From the NCBI RefSeq assembly GCF_001625195.1, contig NC_054391.1, positions 1,116,001-1,180,000 on the forward strand: DNA of 64,000 nucleotides. The letters run 5' to 3'. Numbering within the stretch: position 1 is the first letter of the stretch; each line of letters begins with the position of its first letter. Source of the DNA: Drechmeria coniospora. Lineage: Eukaryota > Ascomycota > Sordariomycetes > Hypocreales > Ophiocordycipitaceae. The notes under the pieces were generated by a model that searched no databases, was not told the DNA's origin, and saw only the letters and a program-made list of their open reading frames with translations. Of the stretch, positions 21,495 to 34,500 are shown in pieces. The position numbers and the translations under genes are program-made.

Positions 21495-23945
21495 TCATGA
21501 AGTCATCCCGCCTTCCTCCTCAGTTGTGTCTCCTCGGCTTACGGACGCAACTCTGGCCATGATCCATTCCTGCGCCTCTTCGGCGTGCTCGTTCATCATG
21601 TTGTTCAAGCCGAGCATATCGCTGCGTATCACAGTGCCGAATCTCCTCTTATGTACCTTTCTCGTCAACTCATGGTCGGTCCAACAAGCGTGGTCACCGG
21701 CGACGTAGACTTGCGAATTCTCCTTGTACCACGAGGACAGCTCTGTGTCGACGTCAGACTTGACGGGCCGCAGGTTTCCCGTCACAAAGTTTACTACGCC
21801 GGAGATCCTGTCTTTGCAGTCTTTTTCTCTCTCGTCAGCTCAGGTTCCACGTCGGCATTGTTGCACAGGAGTCGTACCTCTATTGATGAGGAGCATCTTC
21901 ACTCCCAGGTAGGCATTCCCGACGCCGAGAAGAAAGATTTCATCGGCTTCGTACAGTTGCAGGTAGTTGTCCCAGAGGTAGCAAATCAAATGCTGTATTT
22001 GTTCCTGTAAAGCCTTTTCCTTGAATCCAGGTATGTATGAATCCGTATCCTTGAGCATGTCAACTTGCCGTGTCTGCACAAGGACGGGGAACGGACTGGG
22101 CTACGTGATCTCGACGAACCTCTTCATTGGTAATGTACGCAGGGACGTTGATGTCCATGAGGCCAAAGTTCTGGCCGATGAACCAATCGATGTACTGGGT
22201 CACTCCGTCCACCTGCGCTGGTCAGCGGCCAGGCTGCTGCATCAAGATGTCGAACATCACTCACCACCCAGGCGTTGTGCGGCTCAAGCGAGGAATCTAG
22301 GGCATCTGGCTGGGCCAACAGTTGCGGACTGGGATCATCAGCAAAGACGGCAGCCGTGAAGAGTTTGGGCGGCTCACGGGTCGTGTATGATGACAAGTAT
22401 CCTTTTCGCCTCGTGAAGTTGCGGCGTCACAAGTACTTGGTTCTCGAATGACTTGTACAGCTGCTCCCGCTGGACGTACAAAGGTACCATGTTGTGCTTT
22501 TCCTGCAGCGCGTGGCGTTGAGAATTCCTGATGACATCGTGGAGCCGAGAGGCATTCAGGCTCTGGAGCTGGGGTATCTCCACTATACCAGGTCGCATGC
22601 ATTCCCAGTACGGGGCCTGGTGGGCTTGGACCTTGACCAGCAGCCTCGCGGCCTCCTTGTTGATCTTGGGTATCGTCATCTTCGGCGGAGGCTCGCCCAT
22701 CAAGGTCCTGGCGACGGCGACGGACGAGTTCGAGATGGCCGCGAGGTTGTAGCCGCCTTCGAGACAGACGGCTACCTTTCCATCGGAGAGGGACATGAGC
22801 ATGTGGGTCATGTGTGCGTAACACGCGGGCGTGACGAAGCAGCCTCCAAGCTCGTCGCCGTCGGCGGCATCGAAGCCGGCGGAGATGACGACCAAATCGG
22901 GGTTGAACTCTTGCGCTATCGGCATGACAATCTTCTGGAAGGCGGCCATGTATTCGCCATCACCCATGCCTTGGTCGTGCCAACCGATGTTGATGTTCTT
23001 CCCCAAGCCCGGCCCGGTACCGCAGTTCTCGATGCCGCCATCGGGCGTCATCGGATTCGGCGGTTTTCCCGGGTAGAATTGACCATTCTGGTAGACGTGG
23101 ATGGAGATGTACAGCACATTGGGGTCGTCGTAGAATATGTTTTGAATGCCGTTTCCGTGGTGGACGTCCCAATCGAGGATGAGGACCTTGCGACAGATAT
23201 CAGGGTAGTCCTGCTGGCAGACGCGGACGGCGGCGGGAACGTTGTTGAAGAAGCAAAACCCCATGGGTGCGTTCCATTCGGCGTGGTGCCCCGGAGGGCG
23301 GATGACGGCGAAAGCGTTCTTGACCTGACCGGTCACGACGTTCTTGCAGGTGTCGATGGCGCCGCCGGCGGAGAGCAGGGCGGCAGGATAGGACATGCTT
23401 CCGACATAGAGGGACTCGCGTCCCTGGTCGTAACGCTTCGTGAGCTCCCGAAGTTCGGACGTACTAATGGTATCAAGGCTCTCCACCCAGGCAAGATGGT
23501 CAGAGGAATGGGCGAGACATATCTCCTCCCTGGTGGCGGGGCGAGCGGGAATCCTCCACATGTATTTTGTCGGGCACTCCTTCATAATCCTGGGAAGCTC
23601 AGAAGCTGGCCCCGTATAGACAAGTCCCATCTTCTTAAAGGCCGTGAAAATTTCGTGTATGCGACGTGGATCTTCGGGATGGTGCGTGTTTGGACTAAAA
23701 TCCGCATTCATGTGCAGCTTCATGCGATCGTCGTAGCAACATCCAGTGGGGAGGAGACCCCGCCGTTGAAGGTGTTCTAGGGTGCGATCTTGAGAGTCGG
23801 AATCATCGCCACTGTCGGAGCTGCCTCCCTCTGACGCCGTGTCCTCTTCCTCGATGTGGCTCCCTCCCTCGCGGTCGAGTCCGTTTGTCGATTCGACACC
23901 ATCCATGGCGTGGCCGTCCACATCCATGGCGGCATTTTCCTCCAT
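21495..23945 (-). CDS. HDA1: Class II histone deacetylase Hda1 with Arb2 domain
   Basis: Five exons on the minus strand: 23945-22378, 22328-22265, 22212-22120, 22073-21878 and 21820-21495 (748 residues). Introns are 49, 52, 46 and 57 nt. The joins rebuild IIHDPPQLLAQPDALDSS, HNAWV/VDGVTQYIDWFIG, AYITNEE/TRQVDMLKD and LLINRDCKDRISGVVNF. The catalytic domain holds RPPGHHAEWNAP (about 216-227), the zinc ligands in DWDVHHGNG (about 258) and SAGFDAADGDE, and a catalytic Tyr in LEGGYN. All key residues are intact. The C-terminal Arb2-type domain is characteristic of fungal Hda1. Hda1 removes acetyl groups from H3/H2B and supports gene and heterochromatin silencing (HCHC in Neurospora, SHREC Clr3 in fission yeast). 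ATG 23945 is the first in frame. Donor GTTCGT of intron 3 and acceptor AAAAAG of intron 4 are weak but fit the family sequence. Confidence 0.93.
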
Positions 23946-26109
23946 GACGGGGTTCAAGCCGATGCGTCGCGCCGCCGTCGGGGAGGCAACTTGGAAGGAT
24001 GATTGCCAGCAACAAGCGGTGCGGAGCAGGGAGGAGCGGACTCAAGTGGTTCGGTCCCGTACGACAGTGCCTGTTCCGACGTCAGCAGCAGTCTCCAGTC
24101 GCAACCACTCTCGTCCCGCTCGGCAGAGACACAGGTTCGGATGAGAACAGGAAGCAGAGACGGGACCATGCGAGGGGTTTGTCCGAGGACGCAGAGGGAC
24201 AACAGGGCCCGAAGGAGAGCCGGCCAGAGCTGGCGTCTGTCTCGCACGACTCTGCTCACTCGACGAGACAGCCGAACAGAGCAAAGGGCGGTAGCCCGGC
24301 TGTGGGGACCATGGTGGGAAGAAACGGCATGCCTGAAGGTGCCGAGGGTTTATGGTGGCTGAGGGTGTCCATATGGCTGCTACTCACTATGTACTGTATG
24401 TGTCGTGGCAGTCCTCGGATGCCTCCGACACCAAGGTAGTTGGCAGCAGCAACACGACAAGCGAGCTGGCAAGCAAGCTCGGCCGCAACCGCTGGCCAAG
24501 CTCTTCCGGCACAGGAAGATGAATATGACGCAGGATACCGTGGGAATGCGTTCGCTAGAAGGCGCAAGCGATACGCCGGCTCCTCTGTGTTGATTCGCTT
24601 ATCGGCGGGGGGGCAGGCGGATAGGGTGATGTAGAATTGCAGAGGGAGCGACGTGTGAGGTTGCTGGACGCATCTCAGTGGTCGTCCGCGTGCGGAATCA
24701 TTTTAGCGTCCCAATCTCCCTGTACTTACAGTGCATGCATGTACCTGCTTCAAGTACTGTAAGTACTGTAGTACAGGAACTGCCCACCTAACCACCGACG
24801 CCCACCCTTTTCACCGACAGTTTGCCCCCCGCGAACACGGCGTATTTACGTCGTTGGAAATTTTTTTAAAAAAAATCTACATTTATTGAAGGACACTTAC
24901 CCACCCGAAGCCTTCTTCCGTATTGTATTCTTGTACGTGAGCGCAGAGATAAGCAGGACATGATGATCCTAGCATGCGTTGGTATATTGGAACATTGTGT
25001 TGTAATTAAAGTGGGTGGTGACAGGGCTGCTGCTTGCACGGAGTCCAAGAAGTACTTATACTAGTAGGCAAACAGATACACTTACCTGGTACTTGGACAG
25101 TCAGGACCTAGTACGGAGTGCTTACAGCCTGTACAATACGGCAACACTGTACTCCGTGCTTCGGATTTTACTCTGTACAGGGTATTACTGGTAATAATAG
25201 TGCCTGCAAATGTTCCCAACTGTCCCATGTCTGCCAGAGTCGGAGTTTGCGCTGGAGCCTGACCTTGCCTCCGGCGAGCGAGCGGAAAAACTCGCCAGCC
25301 TCCGTCGAGACACCATGTTGCAAGGGAGGAACAGAGATAATGCTCATCTGGTGCAGCGGCGAGGAGAACTATTGTAACTCCTTTGCCATTCATGCCAAGT
25401 CTGCTATAATGCCGAAGAATGAAGCCTATTGGAACATGTTTCGCCTCGTGTTTATGTTGATCACAGTGTGGACTGGTCCGGTGAACTCTTGTGTCGCAGC
25501 CTTTTATTGATGGGATTATTCCAATCGGTTTCCCACCAACGACAGAAGCATGGAAGTATTGTGGTGGAGTAATTACTCGTCCTACAAGTGCATTGTTTTG
25601 CATTATGCAGCCGACTTGTCATCGCCACTCACTTATCAGTCATGGGACATTCAGTGTCGTTGCAAGTATGCGGGCGTATTACTTACTCCGTACATGTAAG
25701 AAGGTAGCCCCCGTCTTTTGGCACCCCACCAATAGCAGGCATGCAAGGTGAAACGACTTCATCGGGTATACATATTCACCTTCCTGCAGTATTGTTGCAG
25801 GGCTTCGCTCCCTCAACAGTGATGCGTGAAAAAAAGACCGGAGCTGTCGTGTTCCCTGGACATCGAAGCACGGTAATTTGGCCAGTGACAATAACTTGCG
25901 AGCAAGCAGGCGAACGAGATGAAGACAGCCAATGGAAAAGAACGCAATCCACCGTGCGGAATACGCGGGTGCGCGCAAATCATATTCATTTCCAAGTATT
26001 AACGTCCATCCATGATGTTTTCTGCGCCAAGTTATGTGGTGAAAGGAGAGCAGTGTGGAACATTTTCACCAACGCCGACCGACCCAGGCAACGCATCCAA
26101 TCCAATCAA
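23946..26109. other. 2.2-kb spacer upstream of HDA1, GTAC-rich in its middle
   Basis: Contains the HDA1 promoter (24 kb side) and the 3' end of BRX1. From about 24720 to 25180, and in scattered form to 25700, it carries GTAC and TACTCCGTA words. An A/T run lies at 24859-24876. Small ORFs such as one on the minus strand at 25082-25603 lack protein-like motifs. I see no gene. Confidence 0.55.
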
Positions 26110-27157
26110 TTATGCGAACAGCTCCTTGTTGGCCATTTCGTCTCTAGCTTTCCGCTGGCCACCGGTCGACCTCAGGCCCAAGTCGCCTTTCTTGGATAGC
26201 CTCTCGACCGTCTGCTCTGCGCGCGCATTGTGCCGTGAAGCCTTTGATTTACGCAGATCCGACCTCAATTGATTCGGTGAGATAAACTCGCGGTTCTCGT
26301 AGATGATCGGGCCACCAAAGGATCCCTCTTGGATCACGATGGGTGTGAGGACAAAGCGCGGGCCAATCTCGATGAGGTTGATGTCCGTCTCCGACCTTGA
26401 CTTGGACGCTCCCTTGTCCGCGCTGTTCGCCCCAGGCTGGAGAATGGAGCCCTCCTCCTCGTTGATCTGGTAATTTCGCACCCAAATCTTTCCGTCGGCT
26501 ACGGAAAAGCCCATGACGTGGTCGATGAAAGGCTTGGATTTGCGCGCGCCTTGTGGGACACCAAAGGTATGCAGAAACAGTTCCTTGATCACCCGGAGAT
26601 GTGGCTGTTTGTCGAACGCGGCATCAAAGGACAGGATGGGCCTCGAGCCTTTGAGGCAGTTGCCTGTGAAATGCAGCTCCTCCATCGTGTGTACTGACGC
26701 TCACACGTTAGCACCCGGCATTGTCAACGGAGTCCCCCCGTCAGCCTCGCGACACTTACGATTCTGCATGTGCATCTTGACCGTCGGGCCGTTGGGAACT
26801 TTGCTCAGCCATATGTACAAGTCCTTGCCCTTCCTCGCCTCGAAGAAGAGGACGTTGTTGCAGTTGTAGAGCTCGGCCAGCTCGTTCAGTTCGTTTAGCC
26901 TCGACTTGGAATCGAACTTTGCGTCCTTTCGGCTGTGTGGGAGCATCGATGCGATATCGTTCAACAGGTGGCGGTGCCTATGCATCAAGGTCACTATTAG
27001 GACGACTGGTATGGCATCCAGGCTATTGCACTGACCGGTAGGTGACGCCTCTCGAGGAGAGGATGAGCACTCGCTGCTTGTTCTTCTTGACGCCATGGCT
27101 GGGCGCATCGGATTTTTGGGAGGCGCCCTTGGATATGGTCTTGTAGACTGCAGCCAT
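26110..27157 (-). CDS. BRX1: Ribosome biogenesis protein Brx1 (Brix domain)
   Basis: Three exons on the minus strand: 27157-27036, 26977-26760 and 26693-26110, 307 residues, the usual Brx1 size. Introns are 58 nt (GTCAGT...CATAG) and 66 nt (GTAAGT...GTCAG). The joins give VTYR/HRHLLNDIASMLPHS and KMHMQN/LHTMEELHFTG, both conserved. The Brix domain covers most of the protein: KQRVLILSSRGVTYRHRHLL at the start, CNNVLFFEARKGKDLYIWL, then GSRPILSFD, FGVPQGARKSKPFIDHV, and EIGPRFVLTPIVIQEGSFGG. The C-terminus is Lys/Arg-rich. Brx1 acts in the nucleolus with Ebp2 in early 60S (27S pre-rRNA) assembly. ATG 27157 fits the family; the upstream frame has no ATG. Confidence 0.94.
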
Positions 27158-27977
27158 CTCGATACCACCTTTGTCGATCAGGTCTTCGACACCTTCTTGT
27201 CGTTTGTTTCTGAGGGGTCCAGTGCTGCTGGGTTCCAAGAAAATTTGGAGCAGGGTACAAAATCATGGCGCTATCGATAAGCGCAATTGGGAGGTGCCGT
27301 ACTCCGTACTCCGTAATACTTGTACTTACAGTACTTACTTATCTAAGTACTTGCTTGGGTTGCACGGAGTAACATGTACGTACAGTACGGAGTACTGGCA
27401 CGGAGTACATGTGAAGGTACAACTCGCTCCTCTCTGGGCAGCAGAAACATACTTATCTACCCCTCGGCCCCCTCCTCCAAAAAAAATAAAACCCACCAAT
27501 AACCTCAGGTATCAAGAGTGGAGTTCACATTGGCCGTTCGTTCCATCCATCCGAACGTGAAACCCCAAGGAATCTCGACGTGTTGCAAAGAGGGCCCAGC
27601 GACTGGAAGAACCATCAAGAAGCGTGCCGTTTGACCCGAGGCCTGCAGCTAGTCCAGACCGCAAACCGGATTTATTCGCGCAGCGTCCGTTCCGTTCATT
27701 AAGACTTCATTCTGCTACGTAAAGAGGACAGCTTCGTAGCGATCGCCCGGCACACCATCCCGAGAGATCTGTCGTGAAAAATAAACAACAAAAGAAAGCT
27801 GAAAGGGTCCGCGCCTTCTGATATCAAAAAAAAGACGTATCACGATCCCTCATCTTCTCCATGCTGCACCAAAATCTCTTCTTGCGTGACGTACTTACTT
27901 ACGTTTCGGTGGGGACATGTGGCACTCTTGTATCTATCCCAAGCCCGTGAAGCCGCGACAACAACCACAAAGATAGT
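27158..27977. other. Spacer between BRX1 and the Rab11 gene
   Basis: About 820 bases: BRX1 promoter and Rab11 3' region. A GTAC-rich cluster lies at about 27297-27430, including adjacent TACTCCGTA units. There is a short A-rich run near 27480 and another near 27827. No gene seen. Confidence 0.55.
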
Positions 27978-28870
<893 letters not shown>

Positions 28871-31537
28871 GATAATGACGTCTGCTCAGAATGGAGCGGA
28901 AGCAGTTTTGTGCGATGCAGTGGTGATCGAACGTCGATGGGGATGCGGATAAGTTGTGAGTGTGGGTGGGTTGCGGATGTGGAGGGGAAACGACGCGGCG
29001 ACTAGAACAATCGTGCGCGGCCGTACCAGCAAGTCGAGTGGAAGTGGAGTTGGGGTCAGCAGGTCACCAGTCCAGCGGTGCTTGTTGCAGGCTGTCGAGT
29101 CCACTCTGACAAAATGAAGTAGCTGGTACTCCGTAATTACTACCGTACTACTTACAGTACGTACCTCCCTCTCTACTGTAGATGAACAGTGCAAGTATCA
29201 GCAGTACCTAGTACTTGGCAGTACTTAGCTGTGTACCTCTGCAGTACGAGTACGTGTGCCACTTGTAGATGTGTTAGTACTGACAGGTATGCAGGTACAG
29301 TACTCCTGTTAGCCACGTTGTGGTATCCAAGTACCTGTACCCCGTACGCAGTACAGATAGCCGTACGGTACAGTACTAGGTACTTACAGAGTACTTACTG
29401 AACTCCGTACGTGCTCCGTCGTTGTGTTCAACACCACTACTAGGTACCTAGGTATGTAAGCAATTGCCCACTATTACTGTAGTCACTCCGTCACGTAAGT
29501 ACAGAGGCACCTACTAATGTACATGTACTCCGTACTGTAGTTGTACTTGCACGCTCCGCTGTATTTAGCTGCCTACCTGTAAGTAAGTACTTTGTACGGA
29601 GCACTTACGGAGCAAATTAATGGTACTTGTCTCTAAGGACTATTGTACTTAATAATAATGTTTGAGAAGCCTTTGAACTTCGTCGGTAGGCACTGTACCT
29701 ACCTACTAGGTAGGTAGGTACTAAGGGTAGTATTAATAGTGCACTGTGCCTGCAAGTTGGGGGCGTAGAAACCTGTCCCCTCCACCTCGCACTCTCACTT
29801 TCGAGATATCTATTGTATTACTTAGTACATGATCAATAGGTGCAAATTACCTGCAAATTTTTAGAAAGGTCTGACACCTACATGTAGGTACTGAGTTAAA
29901 CACATGAGTCTCTACCTAGCATTTGTAGCTAACCACCAGCCAAGGTAAAAAGTGAGATTCAGTTTTGGTAGCGCTACTACGGAGTACTACTCCGTACCAT
30001 TGAATCGACACTTTTACCTACCTACTGTACTGTAGTAAAACCAATGGACCCAACTTCGGAGTTGCTATTCCGTACCACCAGCACGATCCGCACCCACTGG
30101 TACAGTAAGTAATAGTGTACCTCTCAGTACAGTACATACATACTAGTACTGTATGACGCTACTCAAGGCACATGATTTAGTGCGATTCTAGATTATGCCA
30201 ACGGCATCAATACTGTGTCTTCCTGCCTGGCACTACGGTGTAATAACGTCAACATCCATGTACCTACTGCACGCACCTACTTACTCCGTACATGCCAGGC
30301 AGGTGCACCTACAATGGTACCCAGTAGCTGGCGAATGTTCATGTGTACCTGCAGCAGGAGTCAACCCAGGAGGTGGTTCGGAGTATCCCACTGGTAATTA
30401 GTACGCACTGTGCTGATTAATTCTTCTTGTTCTGGTGCTTCCTTTGTACTTACCACTTGGTATCTGTGTCTAGGTAGTTGATAAGCTGCAAGTACGATGC
30501 TACCGGAGTAAGGAGTATTTACATGTAGGTGTAACCGTTCAGTAATTACTTGCTGTATTATTTGTGAGTAGATATACATAGGTCGGTACAATTCCTCGCT
30601 GGCGATTCGTTGAGAAGTCGGGGATCAAACCTGCTTCAAACGCGAAACAAATGCCATGGATAACACCAACACAAATGTTCTTACATATTGATTGAGACAA
30701 GATGAAGTGCACAATAAATAATTACAACCGCCTTCACGGCCTATTGCTACGGTATGAGGCAACCCTAAGCACCGGGACAGTTAAAGGCGATTCGTATGTA
30801 CAGTGCTATTAATTCCATATTAAATGCGCACTGTGATTACTGCTAATGGATTACCAAGTGCTCCGTACAGTAAGCACAGTACTGTACGGAGTACTTAAGT
30901 ACCTCTTGTCGTCGGTACCCCGTACTCCCTACTCCGTACTGCCAGCAGATATCGATCCAGGTACCCACCAAGGTCCTGGGAACCTTTAATATTCGGGCGT
31001 CACCATCGGATGCCTGGTAACCTGGTACCTAAATTTTGGGCTGAGGTACCTTGGATGTTATCATGCACACTGTGCATCCAACACATTCTTATCAATGCGA
31101 CGTATCGCCACTCTCAACTACCCCCATGACCACAAAACTCTCTCGAGATGAATGGATGCGCAACCTACAACCGTCAGTCCGTTGTCAGACCAAGATCCGA
31201 CAGCCAGCCGTCCTGCGTCCCAGTCATTGCCAACCCCAAGAAAGTATCCGGGCACTCCAACATTCCTGCTGCATGGTCAAATCGGTGCCGCCCGCGTCAT
31301 GAGGCGCCTCAGTCGATACAAGCTGGGTACAAACACTACTCTCTCATAAGACAGACTTCTTATGCACATGCAGTCTCTGGTGAAGAAAACCGGAGGTTTC
31401 GCTTTCCGTCATAGTTTTCTGCTCCGCTCGGGCGTTTGGTTGCTATCTAGCGTGAATTCTCATTTCGCGAAGCAGCGCACAGTGCTCGCAAAGGTTACCT
31501 AGTTCGCCGTTCTTCCTGCTGCGCACTCACCGCCGCT
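28871..31537. repeat. 2.7-kb gene-free spacer, strongly GTAC-rich
   Basis: Divergent promoters of Rab11 and the chromodomain gene lie at the edges. The interior (29120-30960) is dense in GTAC: about 15 copies between 29121 and 29340, where under one is expected. Words include TACTCCGTA, GTACGGAG, AAGTACTT, TACCTAC and TAGGTAGGTAGG (29707-29720). No repeat unit has a constant period. ORFs are short and without motifs. Confidence 0.75.
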
Positions 31538-34500
31538 ATGGAAAATCCAAGCCAAGGACGCAATGGTTCAGTCCAGGATGACGTTCTATCGGTCACTTCG
31601 ACCATCGAAGAAACCCATAATTCAGACGAAGAATTCACAGTCGAAAGAATCCTGGCGGACAGACTCATCGAGGGTAGGGTTTTGTATCTTGTTCAATGGG
31701 AAGGGTATGAACTCTCTTCGGCAACCTGGGAACCGGAAGATTGTTTCAAGCCTGGGACAATATCAGACTGGGAAGACTTCAAAAGGAAGACGGGCAGATC
31801 CACTGCACTGGGCTTCACCGTACGCAGATGGAAAGATTCTGTCGAATGTACTATTAAAAGGAAACGCGCCCGCCATGATGCACGGAACCGCAAACGTGCC
31901 GCCTTGGGCGAGTCAACGACGGAGTTTTCTTCCCTCTTCGAGGAATACTTGAACGCCCTGCAAATTGGTCTGGAAGGCGAGGAAGATCCGGACAGCGAAG
32001 GCGACTCGGCAGGGAAAGAGACCCGCAAAGACAATGAAGATGCGCAACGAGAAGATGAAGACTCCGACGATGAGATGACGGTCTTGGAAACGCTGCGTTC
32101 AGCTGGCCATATTCGACCGCAGACAAATAGCGGCGAGGAACAGTCGAATATTGAGGCCGGCCCAAATGCAACAGCACAAAATCCACAACCGGTGAGCCGG
32201 AAGCGCCGACAGTCAGATTCGATTATTTCTCCCACCGCTGCTGCTCACGTACCGGAACAGGGCGGTAAAATGAGTGTTCTGAAGAATGCACCCTACCAGG
32301 TAAGAAGAAGGATGTCGACGTCGACTACCAAAGGAGCGATCAGCAGACAGGCGATCATCTCGACTCCAAAGCAGAGGGACGTGGCGTCTGTCCGTTCCGG
32401 AATCGCTGCGTCGTCGAATCGAATCGAGTCAAGCGCTGCCAAGGCAGGGGCCATCTCTTCCAATGTGTTTCTCGGAGGAAAGACGAGGAAAAAAAGATCG
32501 ACGCTTCTGGATGCCGTATCCGACTCAACCAAGGACCCAAAGTTCCTAAGACTTCGCCATCAACGACTGGTGGAGAAGCAGTTGAGAGATGGAGAAGGCA
32601 CCAGGGCACCGAGGCGACCGTCTGGTGAGGTTTTCTCTCTCGCTGGCCACACGCAGCAGGTCCTCGGGCCCCAACCCTCAGCTTCAGAGCTCATTAGTGA
32701 GATGGACATCACTTCGTCCACGATGGGAATGAATAGCAGCCAGACGCTTCGGGAGACCACAGGTGGCTCCAAGCGAGATCGGAAGACTCATACCCAAGAT
32801 GGTGACGAGGCAATTACCGACTCTACCGAGAACGTCAAGAAGCAGAGGCGCTCGGTTCATTTTAGCGACGTGCCTGAAGTTAGGGATGCTACGGATTCCG
32901 AGAAGAGTGAAATAATTGTCGCCGGTCCGGCTCTGGATGATATGGCCATCGATGACGATCAGCCAGCAGCAACGCCGCCGACGGAAGCCGCCAGTGGGAG
33001 CAGACAACCAGCCACTCAATCGGTGTGCAAAGAGTGCCAGTTCGGCTCAGGTGCGGCACAGGCACTACAACTTGGTTTCGCAGGGGTGCCGGTTCATGAG
33101 AATATCCCTTGGATCGAGCAATTCAAGTCCCAGAATCGAATCGTCTTCTCGCACTCTTGTACCGCGCAGAATTTTGCGTTGCGGACAGATCTGTGGGAAG
33201 AGCAACTCTGTCGAGGTCATGTTTCCGAGGCCGGTGCGGCAGTTCGTTCGATAGCCGAGCGCCTTCGAGTTGGTTCCCTGGGACTTCTCTGCTACGGTGG
33301 GAGATACTGTGTGCTCGTCTTTCCATCTGACTCTGAAGACTGGAATCGAGGTGCTGAAGTTGACGCCTCCACGGCTTCGACGGACTCGGCATTGAGCTAC
33401 ATCATCTTCAAGCCCAGGCCGATCCTTGATGCCTCAACGCTTGCACCTATAGCGTACACGGCCGCGAGACCCGAGCCGAGTGCGAAATCCGACCCGGCGC
33501 ATGTACCAGTTTTCGACATGGTATTTGGGCCAACGTATTACCAGCTGCTACCTTCAGAGTCTCTGAACTCAAAGAAGCATAAGTTTTTCATCGCTTTCCC
33601 CCATTGCGCGTTGGAAGAAGCTCTGCTAGTATCACAGTGGCTGCGAGGCTCGGCCACGAGCTCGGACGCGGAGTGCGTCATACTAACGAGCCTACAGCCG
33701 GGGCATTGGCTGAACTTTGCCAAAGTCGACTCCGGCACTGTCATTGTTCACGAAGATGCTGTTTGGGCCATCCGTCTGTTTCCAAACTTGGCCGATCTGC
33801 TGCATAAGTCTAGCAGAGTGTTTTCCTTCTGGATTTTCAGGCGAGCACTTGTATTGGAACATCCACTTCCTTGCCTCGAACCTTCACCACTGGGAGCCAG
33901 AAACACCGAGTTATGTCGGGTATTCAGTCACGGAACCGCCATCTTGGTCACGCCGAGCTTTTTCGTCGCACAGCCGGCACAGGCCTACAACTTCGTCAAG
34001 TGGTGGTATCAAAACTATTCCCCAAAAAGTAAAACCTTGCGGTCAGGTTCCCTCGTCGTCTGTGCCGGCATTGCCGATTGGATCCGCGATTTAGCCTTGG
34101 AAAAGACTCAGAGATATCACGACAAGCCGAAGGACAGGACGACGGAGGGTTTAACGCTAGCTGCGATTGAGTCCCTATTCAAGTCTTGGGCACTCATGCG
34201 GCAGTTTATGACGGAGCTGGACGATGAGACGGATGGCAGTAGTTTGGTGTTCGCGCCCGAGGACATAGACGATGACGATGAACAGAGTCTGGTAAACTGG
34301 TTCGGCTGGTGGACCATCTCGCACATGCACCAAGTTCGAAAGCTTTACATCCTAGGATCCGGCAAGCAACATCATGCCCGGCTGACCAGGCTTTTGCAAC
34401 CGCCGCACTTTAGACCCCTGGTTTCACGCGAACCGGACGCCAGGGCACGTCGGCCGTCGAAAACGCAGGAAACGTTGCAGTTGGTGCTTAGCGATGAGGG

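Noticed and set aside
22494..23780. Plus-strand ORF of 428 codons
   Set aside because: Antisense to the catalytic domain of HDA1; no motif of its own.
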